From assembly GCA_965242795.1 (NCBI GenBank), contig OZ251505.1, forward strand, positions 2,666,001 through 2,730,000: 64,000 nt of DNA. Reading direction: 5' to 3'. A program made the translations under genes and the position numbers. The notes beneath the pieces were generated by a model. That model did no database searches. It worked only from the letters and a program-made list of their open reading frames with translations, and was not told where the DNA came from. Numbering within the stretch: the first letter of the stretch is position 1; each line of letters begins with the position of its first letter. The stretch comes from Bin18 sp965242795 (GTDB lineage: Bacteria > Desulfobacterota > Binatia > Bin18). Positions 8,727-17,865 of the stretch are shown here, piece by piece.

Positions 8727-9179
8727 GGAAGAGACCCTCCCCGCACGCCGGGAGCCGTCCTCGATCAGGTAGCGGACAGCCGCTCCGAGCGCGTCTTCAT
8801 CAGAATTGATGAGCCTCGCCCTACAACAGGAACGCGAAAAGCGTCAAGTGCTGCTCCAACTCCCTCTCTCTGAGTGGGGAGAGGGCTCTGCTTCGGGATT
8901 CCAGACCTGACGATCCCAGCCGGCTATCATCCCCGTGGAAGCGGAAATCCCGGACATGGATCCCTGCTTTCGCAGGGATGACGAACGGAGCCTGACTCTC
9001 GGACCTCTGCTCTCCAATCCCCTTTCCATCCCCCCTCCACTCCGGGAAAGGGTTGAGCCTGTCCCGGACATGATCCGGAGGAGCGGGTTTTCGGGCTCAA
9101 GGAAACCATCGAACCAACCCTTCCCCGACGCGGGTGTAACGCGACAGCGTCGCCACGCCGTGCTATGCGGACACCAGCC
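8727..9179. repeat. Gene-free stretch with dispersed repeats
   Basis: No convincing gene is present between the divergent operon and hsdR. It holds a GC-rich palindrome (CCCTCTCTCTGAGTGGGGAG, from about 8861), a hairpin at 8960-8978 with arms TCCCTGC and GCAGGGA around TTTC, and a CCGGACATGATCCGG unit near 9064-9078 that recurs near 51288. All are of the kind found in other gaps of this window. Promoters for both divergent units must lie here, but no confident boxes were seen. Confidence 0.65.
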
Positions 9180-12023
9180 ATGAGCACCACCCCGGAAGCC
9201 CGCGCGCGACGGCGGATCGACGCGCAACTCGAAGCCGCGGGTTGGCACGTGCAGGACCGCGACGACCTCGACCTGACCGCAGGCCGCGGCGTTGCCGTGC
9301 GCGAATTCCCCATGCGGTCCGGGTTCGGCACCGCGGACTATCTGCTCTACGTCGAACGGACCGTTGCCGGCGCCATCGAAGCCAAGGCGGACGGCACGCT
9401 CGCCGGCGTCGAGTCGCAGTCCGAGAAATACGCCGAGGGCGTCCACGAAGACCTGCCGACGTATGGCCGCCCCCTGCCCTTCCTGTTCCAGTCCAACGGC
9501 GCGGTCACCTATTTCACCAACGGCCTCGACCCGGCGCCCCGCAGCCGGGAAATCTTCAACTTCCCCAGGCCGGAGACGCTGGCGGCCTGGGCGAAACAGC
9601 CGGCGCAGTTGCGTACCCGACTGCAGGAACTACCGCCACTGGACGAGTTGCGGCTGTGGGCCGTGCAGGCGCGCGCCATTCGCCGCCTCGAGGCGTCACT
9701 CGCCCGCGGCAACCGGCGCGCCCTGATCCAGATGGCGACCGGCTCCGGCAAGACTTTCACCGCGGTCAACGCCGCCTACCGTCTGCTCAAGTACGGCGGC
9801 GCCCACCGCATCCTGTTTCTGGTGGACCGCGGCAATCTCGGCCGCCAGACGTTCGACGAATTCGCCGACTTCACCCCGCCCGACGATGCCCGCAAGTTCC
9901 CGGAACTGTACACGGTCCAGCGGCTCGCGACGAACTCGGTCAATCCCGCGGCCAAGGTGGTCGTCACGACCATTCAGCGGCTGTATTCGATGCTCAAGGG
10001 CGACGCGGAATACGACCCCGGCAACGAAGAAGACTCCGCCTTCGCATCCCCCGCCGCGACGTGGCAGGGAGCGCCGCCCGAAGTCGCCTACACCGCCGCG
10101 GTTCCGCCGGAGTTCTTCGACTTCGTCATCGTGGACGAGTGCCACCGCTCCATCTACGACCTGTGGAGCCAGGTGCTCTTGTACTTCGATGCCTTTCTGA
10201 TCGGCCTGACCGCGACCCCGGCCGGCAAGACCATCGGCCTCTTCAATCAGAACCTGGTCATGCAGTACGGCCACGACGAGGCGGTCATCGACGGCGTGAA
10301 CGTGGACTTCGACGTGTACCGCATCCGCACGCGCGTGACGGAACGGGGCGCCACGGTCGCGGCGGACGAGAGTGGCGTGTACGTGGACAAGCGCAACAAA
10401 CTGACGCGCGCCGAACGCCTCCTACTCCTGACCGACGATCTGACCTATACCGCCGCCCAACTCGACCGCGACGTGGTCTCGGAAAGCCAGATTCGCACCG
10501 TCTTGCGGCAGTTCCGCGACGCCGTGCTGCCGGAAGCCTTCCCCGACCGCGCCGAGGTCCCCAAGACGCTGATCTTCGCCAAGGACGACTCCCACGCCGA
10601 CGACATCGTGCGCCTGGCACGCGAAGAGTTCGCCGCCGGCAACGACTTCTGCCAGAAGATCACCTACCGCACCGGCTTCACCAAGGTCGCGTGGACCGTC
10701 CCCGGAGACGACGGGACCGAGACCGAGGTCACGGAGTGGGTGAAGACGTCCAGCCTCACCCCGGACGAGATGCTGACCAACTTCCGCAACAGCTTCTTTC
10801 CGCGCATCGCCGTCACCGTGGACATGATCTCCACCGGCACCGACGTGAAACCGATCGAGTGCGTCTTCTTCCTGCGCAACGTCAAGTCCGCGGGCTTCTT
10901 CGAGCAGATGAAGGGTCGCGGCGTACGCGTCATCGCGCCGGACGCGCTGCGCGCCGTCAGCCCCAGCGCCACGGTCAAGGATCGCTTCGTCATCGTCGAC
11001 GCGGTCGGCGTGTGCGAGCAGGACAAGACGGATTCCCGCACCCTCAACCGCCAGCCCAAGAAGACGTTGGCGCAGGTCTTGCAGTACGTCGCCAGAGGCG
11101 GCGTCAACCCGGAGGCGCTGACCACACTGGCCGGCCGCCTCGCCCGTCTGCAGCGGGAGTACAGCCCCGCCCAGCTTGCCGAACTCTCGACGCTGGCCGG
11201 CGGCAAGTCCTTCCCGGACCTCGCCCACGATCTGTTGCATGCGTGCGACCCCGATGCACAGGTCGCGGCCGCCCGATCGCACTTCCAGGTCGCGCAACCG
11301 CTGAAGAAACACGTCGCTCAGGCGGCCAGGGATCTGGCGCACGCCGCGGTCGAGCCGTTCCTGAAACCGGCCTTCCGCCGCCGTCTGCTGGAGATCCGGC
11401 ATGAGAACGAGCAGACCATCGACCGCCATACCATCGACGAGGTTCTCTATGCCGGCTTCGACGCCGCCGCGGTGGAGAAGGCGCGGGCCAAGGTGCGGGA
11501 CTTTCGCGCCTGGATCGAGGCGCACAAGGACGAACTGACCGCGCTTCAGGCGATCCATGCCGGCACGCGCCCGCTCCGGTTGTCGCTCACGGACCTGCGC
11601 CACTTGCGCGACGCGCTGGCGCGCCCGCCGCTGTCGGCCACGCCGGTACAGTTGTGGCGCGCCTTCGAGGCCGCGGAACCGGCCAAGGTGGAACGCCGCG
11701 GCGGGGAGCCGCTGGCCGATCTGGTGACCCTGGTACGCGGCGCACTGCTGCCGCAGTTCACGCTCGTGCCGTACCGCGACGAGTTGCGGAAACGCTATCG
11801 CGCGTGGCTGGCAGAACGGGACGCCGATACTGCCTTCACCCCGGAGCAGCGCGCATGGCTGGACCGCATGGCCGAACACATCGCCGCCAGCCTCGCCATC
11901 GAACCCGCGGACTTCGAGACCGGCTGGTTCGGCCAGCAGGGCAGCCTGGGCCGCGCGCACGCTCTGTTCGGCGACGGGCTCACGTCGCTAATGGTGGAGT
12001 TGAACGAGAAGCTGGCGGCGTGA
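9180..12023 (+). CDS. hsdR: Type I restriction enzyme R subunit (helicase-nuclease)
   Basis: The 947-residue motor and nuclease subunit translocates and cuts DNA once the M2S complex finds an unmethylated target. The N-terminal PD-(D/E)xK nuclease is visible as GTADYLLY followed by AIEAK (residues about 50-70). Superfamily 2 helicase motifs follow: MATGSGKT (about 183-190), VDECHRS (about 317), LTATP, and MISTGTDV with QMKGRGVRV in the second RecA domain. The C-terminal HsdM/S-binding region is present. I prefer ATG 9180 over the in-frame start five codons upstream. The stop codon abuts the cut end of a vapC gene on the other strand, which suggests a rearrangement breakpoint. hsdS follows after 400 bases. 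Confidence 0.92.
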   Translation: MSTTPEARARRRIDAQLEAAGWHVQDRDDLDLTAGRGVAVREFPMRSGFGTADYLLYVERTVAGAIEAKADGTLAGVESQSEKYAEGVHEDLPTYGRPLPFLFQSNGAVTYFTNGLDPAPRSREIFNFPRPETLAAWAKQPAQLRTRLQELPPLDELRLWAVQARAIRRLEASLARGNRRALIQMATGSGKTFTAVNAAYRLLKYGGAHRILFLVDRGNLGRQTFDEFADFTPPDDARKFPELYTVQRLATNSVNPAAKVVVTTIQRLYSMLKGDAEYDPGNEEDSAFASPAATWQGAPPEVAYTAAVPPEFFDFVIVDECHRSIYDLWSQVLLYFDAFLIGLTATPAGKTIGLFNQNLVMQYGHDEAVIDGVNVDFDVYRIRTRVTERGATVAADESGVYVDKRNKLTRAERLLLLTDDLTYTAAQLDRDVVSESQIRTVLRQFRDAVLPEAFPDRAEVPKTLIFAKDDSHADDIVRLAREEFAAGNDFCQKITYRTGFTKVAWTVPGDDGTETEVTEWVKTSSLTPDEMLTNFRNSFFPRIAVTVDMISTGTDVKPIECVFFLRNVKSAGFFEQMKGRGVRVIAPDALRAVSPSATVKDRFVIVDAVGVCEQDKTDSRTLNRQPKKTLAQVLQYVARGGVNPEALTTLAGRLARLQREYSPAQLAELSTLAGGKSFPDLAHDLLHACDPDAQVAAARSHFQVAQPLKKHVAQAARDLAHAAVEPFLKPAFRRRLLEIRHENEQTIDRHTIDEVLYAGFDAAAVEKARAKVRDFRAWIEAHKDELTALQAIHAGTRPLRLSLTDLRHLRDALARPPLSATPVQLWRAFEAAEPAKVERRGGEPLADLVTLVRGALLPQFTLVPYRDELRKRYRAWLAERDADTAFTPEQRAWLDRMAEHIAASLAIEPADFETGWFGQQGSLGRAHALFGDGLTSLMVELNEKLAA

Positions 12024-12052
12024 AGTGCAACAGAAGTATCGACGTAAATCAC
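12022..12052 (-). pseudogene. vapC (PIN toxin) 5' remnant, ten codons
   Basis: Directly after vapB, overlapping its stop as GTGA, a frame opens with V/M-IYVDTSVAL, the hallmark first strand of a PIN-domain toxin with its first catalytic Asp. At about 12022 the sequence turns into the reverse of the hsdR 3' end and all PIN similarity stops. So only ten toxin codons survive. The junction coincides with the hsdR stop codon. Confidence 0.75.
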
Positions 12053-12318
12053 CGCTCACTCCGGTCGTCTTCTAGTTCCGTCAGCAATTCGTGGAGCGGC
12101 GCCACGGGTTTCGAAGGTGGCGGTGCCCCGCCTGCAGAGGAAGCCGGGGGCATCATCCCGCCGTTGTCAGCCAGGGCAGGGCTTCCGATTATCCGCGGAG
12201 GGCGGATTTCCGCGACAACCCGGTCCCGGTCCATGACCAGAATCGTCTCTCCGGACGCGGCCATCTGTACGTAGTCGGCCAGCCGATTGTGCAGGGCTTC
12301 GATCCCGATCGATCGCAT
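12049..12318 (-). CDS. vapB: Phd/YefM-type antitoxin, orphan
   Basis: The 89-residue protein begins MRSIGIEALHNRLADYV and continues AASGETILVMDRDRVVAEI, the typical N-terminal DNA-binding half of prevent-host-death antitoxins. The tail is long and proline/alanine-rich (MMPPASSAGGAPPP) before a short acidic helix. The frame is open for 44 more codons upstream without family features, so I use the ATG at 12318, although its ribosome site is weak. Its partner vapC is truncated just downstream, so this antitoxin has no local toxin left to neutralise. It lies on the opposite strand between hsdR and hsdS. Confidence 0.78.
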   Translation of the reverse strand: MRSIGIEALHNRLADYVQMAASGETILVMDRDRVVAEIRPPRIIGSPALADNGGMMPPASSAGGAPPPSKPVAPLHELLTELEDDRSER

Positions 12319-12429
12319 AGGGAGAACGCTCCCGCTTGGCAGCCACGTGGTCAACGATTGTCCGCGCACCTTGCCTTGCCAGCCGTGCGAAGGGGAGCCG
12401 CTAGTCCAGACAGTCAGGACGGGAGAGTG

Positions 12430-14018
12430 ATGCAACTGGTGCTCAGTCACTACCCTCTCCGGGAAGATTCACTACCGGCAAGGTGGACCTTCGCCGACAT
12501 TAGTCAGATCGCACGTCTTGTTGTGCCCGGCTTCCCACAGGGCCGACACAATCAGGAGAAACATGGGGTTCCACACATCCGTCCGATGAATGTTGATCGA
12601 GAGGGCCGTTTAGACCTTCGTGTTTTGAAGTATGTTGACGGTGCGATTCCGCGTGAACTTCGGAAGGGCGACATTCTGTTCAACAATACGAACAGTCCGG
12701 AACTCATCGGCAAGACCACAATTGTATCAACTGATGCACGCCTCGCCTATTCAAATCACATGACGAGGATTTGCCTTGAGGATGGCCTTGATCCGTCTTT
12801 CGTCGCTCGGCATCTTCATTACTTATGGATGTCCGGCTATTTCCGGCATCGCTGTGTCAATCACGTCAATCAAGCAAGCCTCTCGACTGACCCCCTCTCA
12901 AAGACAGTTCCCATACTGATCGCGCCGCCGGCAGAACAGTCGCAAATCGCCGACACCCTCGACGAACTCTTCTCCGATCTCGACGCCGGCGTCGCCGCGC
13001 TGAAACGAGCGCGGGATAAGCTGAAGCTTTATCGTGCGTCGGTGCTGAAGGCGGTGGTGGAAGGTGCGCTCACTGCGGACTGGCGTAAGCAACACCCGAA
13101 CGCCGAGCCGGCCAGCGAACTGCTCAAGCGCATTCTGGCCGAACGACGACGGCGTTGGGAGGAAGACCAACTCCGCAAATTCGAGGAAAAAAGCAAGGTG
13201 CCGCCCAAGAACTGGAAGGCCAAATACAAGGAACCGGTCGCGCCGGATACCACGGGCCTGCCCCTGCTGCGGAAGGGTGGTGCTGGGCGACTGTAGATCA
13301 ATGTTCGTTATGGATTCGATACGGCTCGTCAGCGAAAACAAACGACGCCAGCACGGGAATCCCAGTTTTGCGGATGGGAAACCTCACCTCGGATGGGCGG
13401 TTGTTGTTTGACAAACTCAAATATCTTCCTTCCGATCATTATGAATTTCCCGATTTGCTCCTTACGGAAGGTGACGTGCTATTCAATCGAACGAATAGTG
13501 CAGAGTTAGTTGGCAAGGCCGCCGTTTATTCAGGGGTCCCGCATCCCTGCTCATTTGCATCATATCTGATTCAAGTGCGTTTGCTTCCAGGAATTTCTCC
13601 TGAAATCCTGACATACGCTCTGAATGACGGCTCGGGTCGCGCATGGATCAAAGCGGTAGTGAATCAAACGGTGGGACAAGCAAACGTGAACGGAACGAAG
13701 TTAGCGGCATTTACGTTTCCACTACCGCCGGCCGCTGAGCAAGACGCCGCTATAGGAACGTCCGAGAATCAACTTTCCGTCGTCGAGCAACTCGAAGCCG
13801 ACATCGACGCCAAGCTGCAATCCGCCCAAACCCTCCGTCAATCCATCTTGAAACACGCCTTCACCGGCAAACTCGTCCCCCAAGACCCACACGACAAACC
13901 GGCGGCGGAACTGTTGAAACGCATTACCGCGGAGCGGGCGGCACGGACGCGGCAATCTGCCGCGGCAAAGAACACAGGTTCGCCCCGCCGTCGCCGGCAG
14001 CGCGCCAAGACCAAATGA
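12430..14018 (+). pseudogene. hsdS: Type I restriction specificity subunit, frameshifted
   Basis: Two target-recognition domains and two coiled-coil spacers of one HsdS are split between two frames. The first part (12430-13296) has a TRD with IRPMNVD and GDILFNNTNSPELIGKT, then the conserved helix with PPAEQSQIADTLDELFSDLD. The second (open from 13155) has the GWCWATVD opening, GDVLFNRTNSAELVGKA, PPAAEQDA and QSILKHAFTGKLVPQDP. Adding one C to the CCCC run at 13261-13264 would join them smoothly at GLP-P-AAEGW. This is either an assembly error, a real inactivating deletion or a phase-variable site. Lower GC in the TRDs is normal for hsdS. Confidence 0.85.
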
Positions 14019-14084
14019 CCGAAAGCCGGGATCGACTGTCGAGTGGCCGGACGCACGAACTCGCAGTCGAATCCTCCACGAGCG

Positions 14085-14702
14085 TCAGGTCGAACGAACC
14101 GCCCTGGGAAGGGATGTGCATCGGGCGGCGCGTTGTGGGCCGATGAGGTTGACGACCCATCCCACATGGTGCGGAAGCACGCGCATGCGGCCGACAGACA
14201 GCGCGTTGAACGTCGCCTCGGCAAGACGGTCCTGTCCAAGGGCTGCCCGGACCGAGTCGTGGGCCAGAACGTCCACCGTGCTTCCCGTCACGAGACCGGC
14301 AAAGCGCTCGGCGCAAACCCGATTCGCTTTTCGCTCGTCTATGAGCGGGATGCCGTGGGGTTCCCTTTCTAGGGCAGACGCAATCGTTGCCGCTTCCCCG
14401 TCATCCAGCGTCCGAGCCGCAGAGCCGGAAACGAGGTCCAGGAAATATCTTCGTCCCGCGCCTCCCAGTTGCCCGGCCGTGACCCGGCCCGAGGCCACGG
14501 ATGCGGCGGTTGCCCCCGCGTCGTTCCGGCCCGTTTGTCGATCGATCTCAAGCTCATCCAGGACCTGGGAAACGACGAAAAACCGGTTGGGCAACGCTTC
14601 CAGTATCGTTTCCGCACATCCGGTCGCGTTCAGGTTGATGACGACACTCGTATCCGCAATGACGGGAACGGTCGGGTCACGCAGACAGCTTCGGTGCGTC
14701 AT
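14085..14702 (-). CDS. PIN-domain ribonuclease-like protein (DUF3368-type)
   Basis: The 205-residue protein has the acidic cluster of a PIN nuclease: VIADTSVVINL near residue 15, LDDGEAATIASAL near 100 and PLIDERKANRVC near 119. The spacing resembles the DUF3368/COG2405 group more than classical VapC. The ATG at 14702 gives a 26-base overlap with the end of the upstream XRE-ImmA/IrrE gene, so the two are translationally coupled. It ends the minus-strand operon starting near 17835. Such PIN proteins are often toxins controlled by an XRE-peptidase partner. A role as the effector of this operon is inferred, not shown. Confidence 0.78.
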   Translation of the reverse strand: MTHRSCLRDPTVPVIADTSVVINLNATGCAETILEALPNRFFVVSQVLDELEIDRQTGRNDAGATAASVASGRVTAGQLGGAGRRYFLDLVSGSAARTLDDGEAATIASALEREPHGIPLIDERKANRVCAERFAGLVTGSTVDVLAHDSVRAALGQDRLAEATFNALSVGRMRVLPHHVGWVVNLIGPQRAARCTSLPRAVRST

Positions 14703-15855
14703 CCGCATCCACTCCGTCTTCCTCGACCCCATCCAACAGAGCGCGTAACTCGATACGCTGGAGATGCAGAAGACGGGCGAGTTGCCCCTCGCTGAGCAGA
14801 GCCTGTCTCCACGCTTCCGCGGCCAGCAGACTCAACCGGAGCGTCGTCGGAAGAGCGACCGCGGATTCGTCCGCTCCTCCGACGGCTGCGTCGCCGAGGA
14901 CTTGGCGTGCCTGTGCGTTGGTAATACCGCCATGCGCTTGAAACCACTCCCACGTTCCCGGTTTCGTGAGTGCGAGTTCTTCGAGCCGTCGGACCAGGGC
15001 TTCGCGCGAGACCCCGAAGGCGTGACTCAGCAGAATGACGTGCCGCCGCGTCAAGTGCGTGGCCCCTTGCGTGAGGTCGCGGAATCTCTGCAGGACCGTC
15101 CGCGCTGGCGTCAGGAAGGCGCGCGCGAAGGCATTGGCGTACCGTTCTGCACGGGAATTGCCTCGCCCGTCCCGATACCGCACGTCGGGCGCGTGCCGGC
15201 TCGAGACCAGATGACCGAGTTCGTGGGCCGCGGTCTGGACGCGGCGTTCGTACGGATGATTGGCATTGAGCAGCATGCACGCGCCGACCTGTTCATCGTA
15301 GGCGAACAAGCCGGACACGCCGGCGTCCAACCGTCGCACGTACACACGGACCCCCAGATCAAGCTCCAGCAGGCTCAGGGGAGCGCGAACCGGTGCGAGA
15401 CCCAGCCCGAGCTTTTGCCGGAGTTCGGTCGCGTCGTTGTCGGCCTGCGCGCGGATGCCGCCCGGCAGGAGCGGACGAGGCGGCGGATAGTTCCGGGGAT
15501 GCGTCACGCCGAGGAGGTTTTCGAGTTCCACCTCCGCCCGCACGAGGTCGGCCAGCAGTCGGGCGGCCTGGGCGGATGGTGCATCTCCACACGCGGGAAG
15601 TTTCCGAAAGCGAGGGACGAGGTCGACGGACACGGACTCGCGGCGCAGCAACGCATTCACCGACGTCCCGTACAACCGGGCGAGTGGGGGCAGTTCGGTG
15701 GCCCGAACGGCGCGTTGGCCCTTTTCTATGGCAATGAGCGTCGTCCGCGCGACGTCGATGCCGTCCGCAGCCTCCGCCTGCGTGAAGCCGGCAGTTTCGC
15801 GTGCCATGCGCAGTCGCTTGGCGACGTCAACGGTCTCTCTCCCTGCTACGGACAT
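14677..15855 (-). CDS. XRE helix-turn-helix regulator fused to ImmA/IrrE metallopeptidase
   Basis: The 392-residue protein starts at ATG 15855, which has an AAAGGAG site eight bases upstream. Residues about 10-70 are a Cro/C1-type HTH (RLRMARETAGFTQAEAADGI). Residues about 160-260 are an ImmA/IrrE zinc peptidase with the HELGH motif and a downstream ERYANAFA glutamate as the third ligand. Proteins of this design cleave or release a repressor or antitoxin after a signal, as ImmA of ICEBs1 and IrrE/DdrO of Deinococcus do. The gene overlaps the preceding QueC-like gene by 29 bases and the following PIN gene by 26, so the module is one transcript. Confidence 0.9.
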   Translation of the reverse strand: MSVAGRETVDVAKRLRMARETAGFTQAEAADGIDVARTTLIAIEKGQRAVRATELPPLARLYGTSVNALLRRESVSVDLVPRFRKLPACGDAPSAQAARLLADLVRAEVELENLLGVTHPRNYPPPRPLLPGGIRAQADNDATELRQKLGLGLAPVRAPLSLLELDLGVRVYVRRLDAGVSGLFAYDEQVGACMLLNANHPYERRVQTAAHELGHLVSSRHAPDVRYRDGRGNSRAERYANAFARAFLTPARTVLQRFRDLTQGATHLTRRHVILLSHAFGVSREALVRRLEELALTKPGTWEWFQAHGGITNAQARQVLGDAAVGGADESAVALPTTLRLSLLAAEAWRQALLSEGQLARLLHLQRIELRALLDGVEEDGVDADDAPKLSA

Positions 15856-17248
15856 ACGCACTGCTCCTTTCACCCCACCCAGCCACGAACGACCGCGGCC
15901 CGAGGGAACTCATAAAGCCCCGCCACTCTTCGGCATGCTTTTCAAGTAGCCGTCTCATTTTTGAACGGACTGCTTCTTCAGGAATTCCAAGAGACTCGTG
16001 CAGCCGACAAACTTGCCGACCCAATCCAACCTGGCCGACAGGTGAATGGAGGAGACCTGCCAAGTGGTCGAGGTGGAGCGCCCCGGCAATCGCGTGTTCA
16101 TACAATGCACCTTTGGGGTGCCGCTTCTTGAATGCAGGCGCCGCCCCATATTCAAACCGCGCGGCGGTCAGATTCTCCCAAACGTACGTATCCCCGGGTT
16201 CGGACGTCCCTATCGCGTGGACGCTCATACGTCTGAGCAGACATGCCGCGCAGATGCCACACTGGCGCATCTTTCCGGATACCGAAACGTGTCTTTGGCC
16301 TTGCCAACAAGACCGGGTTGCCGCCCATTCCGAGCCGTCACGACACTTCGTTACGAACTCGGCAAGGGTTTCGGCCTTCGTGTGCCAAAGGCGGGGATAG
16401 ACATACCGAATTTCATGATCGAGCAAGGTCGACAAAAAGATAGCCATACGGTCAGTGAACGAGGGATGATTGCGATAATCCTCGTACGCCTGGCCAACCG
16501 GAACGAGGCTGGGGCCCAAGGCGCCTTGTCCGCTTTCGGGCATGACGACTCGCCGGACCTTGGACAGACAGGCGGCGACGCCACTGAGCAAGGCGAATTT
16601 GAAGCCTCGCGAGCGGGCGCTGGGTTCGATGGAACCCTTCTTGCCGTACTGAACGCTATAGGGAATGGAAGCAAAAGGTATTTGTGCACTTCCGGCCCGG
16701 CGTCCGTTCAGGGATTTCGACCCAAGTCGGACTCGAATGACACGCTGACCATGCTCCAATTTCGTCAGCCCGGCCACCATGAGGGAATCGAGCCCGTCGC
16801 TGAACGGAAGGACAACGCCCGCCGCGTTGGGTATAGGAAAATTTCCCTGCCGAGGGGCTGGGGCAGGCATGCTTCTCTCGACGAAGGTGATCTGCCACCG
16901 GTCGCCGGTGAGAAATCCGAGCGCATCGTGCAGGGCGGTCGAGACAGGTGCCGCATTCCAATAGGTCGAATCATGGACCGGAATTCGTAAGGTGAAACTT
17001 CTGCCCCACCCGTTCGAAGGACGTGCTTTTGTATGGTCACAGAACTGGACAGCCGCAGCAACGACAAACGCGTCGTACACCCGTTCATCCCAGTTGGCGA
17101 GGCAGTAAGTTTGAAGTTCTTCTACATCGAATATCAAGTTGCTGCCGATCTCGCATCTCACCCAATGACGGCGGCTACTTATGCCCGGTTCGACTACGTC
17201 AACACGATACCGCGGCAAAGCTTCATTCAGCGTTTCCCCGGCTTTCAT
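15827..17248 (-). CDS. QueC-like PP-loop ATPase of defence type (QatC-like)
   Basis: The 473-residue protein has an N-terminal domain of about 140 residues followed by a PP-loop core. SDGLDS at 150-155 occupies the place of the SGGxDS adenylation loop of 7-cyano-7-deazaguanine synthase. C314 plus C330, C333 and C336 (QCGICAACLLRR) fit the four-cysteine zinc site of QueC. The segment MPESGQGALGPSL followed by HPSF is laid out like the corresponding region of QatC-type proteins. It is twice the length of housekeeping QueC (about 230) and its surroundings are defence genes, not queuosine genes. It overlaps its upstream partner as ATGA. Related enzymes in Qat and some CBASS operons act on proteins or signals rather than on tRNA precursors. 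Substrate unknown. Confidence 0.8.
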   Translation of the reverse strand: MKAGETLNEALPRYRVDVVEPGISSRRHWVRCEIGSNLIFDVEELQTYCLANWDERVYDAFVVAAAVQFCDHTKARPSNGWGRSFTLRIPVHDSTYWNAAPVSTALHDALGFLTGDRWQITFVERSMPAPAPRQGNFPIPNAAGVVLPFSDGLDSLMVAGLTKLEHGQRVIRVRLGSKSLNGRRAGSAQIPFASIPYSVQYGKKGSIEPSARSRGFKFALLSGVAACLSKVRRVVMPESGQGALGPSLVPVGQAYEDYRNHPSFTDRMAIFLSTLLDHEIRYVYPRLWHTKAETLAEFVTKCRDGSEWAATRSCWQGQRHVSVSGKMRQCGICAACLLRRMSVHAIGTSEPGDTYVWENLTAARFEYGAAPAFKKRHPKGALYEHAIAGALHLDHLAGLLHSPVGQVGLGRQVCRLHESLGIPEEAVRSKMRRLLEKHAEEWRGFMSSLGPRSFVAGWGERSSAYVRSRERDR

Positions 17249-17835
17249 TTGAGGGGTACTCCATCGTCAAGGGCCGTCTGTTTCGTGAGCCTTTGAGACT
17301 GTTCATTCCTGTCGATTCCGCAAAGGCGACGGGCCACGGCTGCGATATCCAATCCTGAGATCGCATTCTCGACTCGTCCCCGAACATCCACGGCGTCATT
17401 TTCTCTAGGGCGACGGTAGTAGTAGTGCTCTTCGACTTGACGCGCTCCACGATCCACCCAGTCGGAAAGGGCCTGACGAACTGCCTCCATGCACCCTTCT
17501 TCACCGCCTGAATGGCCTTTCGTTGCCACCTGAATTGCGTAGTCGAGGAGCGCGCAGCGAAACGGGGACCCGTACGCTGCTTTCCGAAGCCCTTCGAGTT
17601 TTACCGTCTGATCGCAGAAAAAGTCGCGTTGACTTTCAAAGAGATGCGCAAGCTCCGTAACAAAGCCCGGCATGTTTTCTTCCTGCCAGTCCTCCTTGAG
17701 TGCCGCCGGGACCGCCTCGCGTATTTCTTCGATCGAGAACGCTGGCTTATACACACGCTCTGCAAACCGCTTCCAGCCGGGCCGCATTGGCAGGCTTTTG
17801 TGTGGTCCATCGCTTATTTCGGCCTCGAATGTCAT
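17245..17835 (-). CDS. Unknown helical protein, first gene of the QueC-like operon
   Basis: About 196 residues and mostly helical by composition, with no signal peptide, membrane segment or known catalytic motif. Notable parts are MRPGWKRFAERVYKPAFSI, LFESQRDFFCDQTVKLEGLRKA and a basic EEHYYYRRPREND segment. The frame is open further upstream to 18015, but that stretch overlaps the promoter. I place the start at ATG 17835, or possibly the ATG at 17787 if transcription begins inside the first codons. It overlaps the QueC-like start by four bases, so the products probably act together. In Qat operons an unknown protein, QatB, precedes QatC. Whether this is a distant QatB or a conjugation target cannot be told. 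Confidence 0.65.
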   Translation of the reverse strand: MTFEAEISDGPHKSLPMRPGWKRFAERVYKPAFSIEEIREAVPAALKEDWQEENMPGFVTELAHLFESQRDFFCDQTVKLEGLRKAAYGSPFRCALLDYAIQVATKGHSGGEEGCMEAVRQALSDWVDRGARQVEEHYYYRRPRENDAVDVRGRVENAISGLDIAAVARRLCGIDRNEQSQRLTKQTALDDGVPLK

Positions 17836-17836
17836 A

Positions 17837-17865
17837 AATCTATTCTTATTGGATGACAATGTCAA
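17837..17865 (-). promoter_or_regulatory. Sigma-70-type promoter of the QueC-like operon
   Basis: On the minus strand a perfect -35 TTGACA (17865-17860) is separated by 17 bases from TAGATT (17842-17837), in an AT-rich patch unusual for this GC-rich window. The predicted transcription start falls at or just inside the ATG at 17835, so the transcript would be leaderless or use a later start. Confidence 0.6.

Noticed and set aside
9242..11404. Second plus-strand open frame inside hsdR
   Set aside because: Arg/Pro/Gly-rich sequence typical of a shifted reading of a GC-rich gene, while the hsdR frame shows all family motifs.
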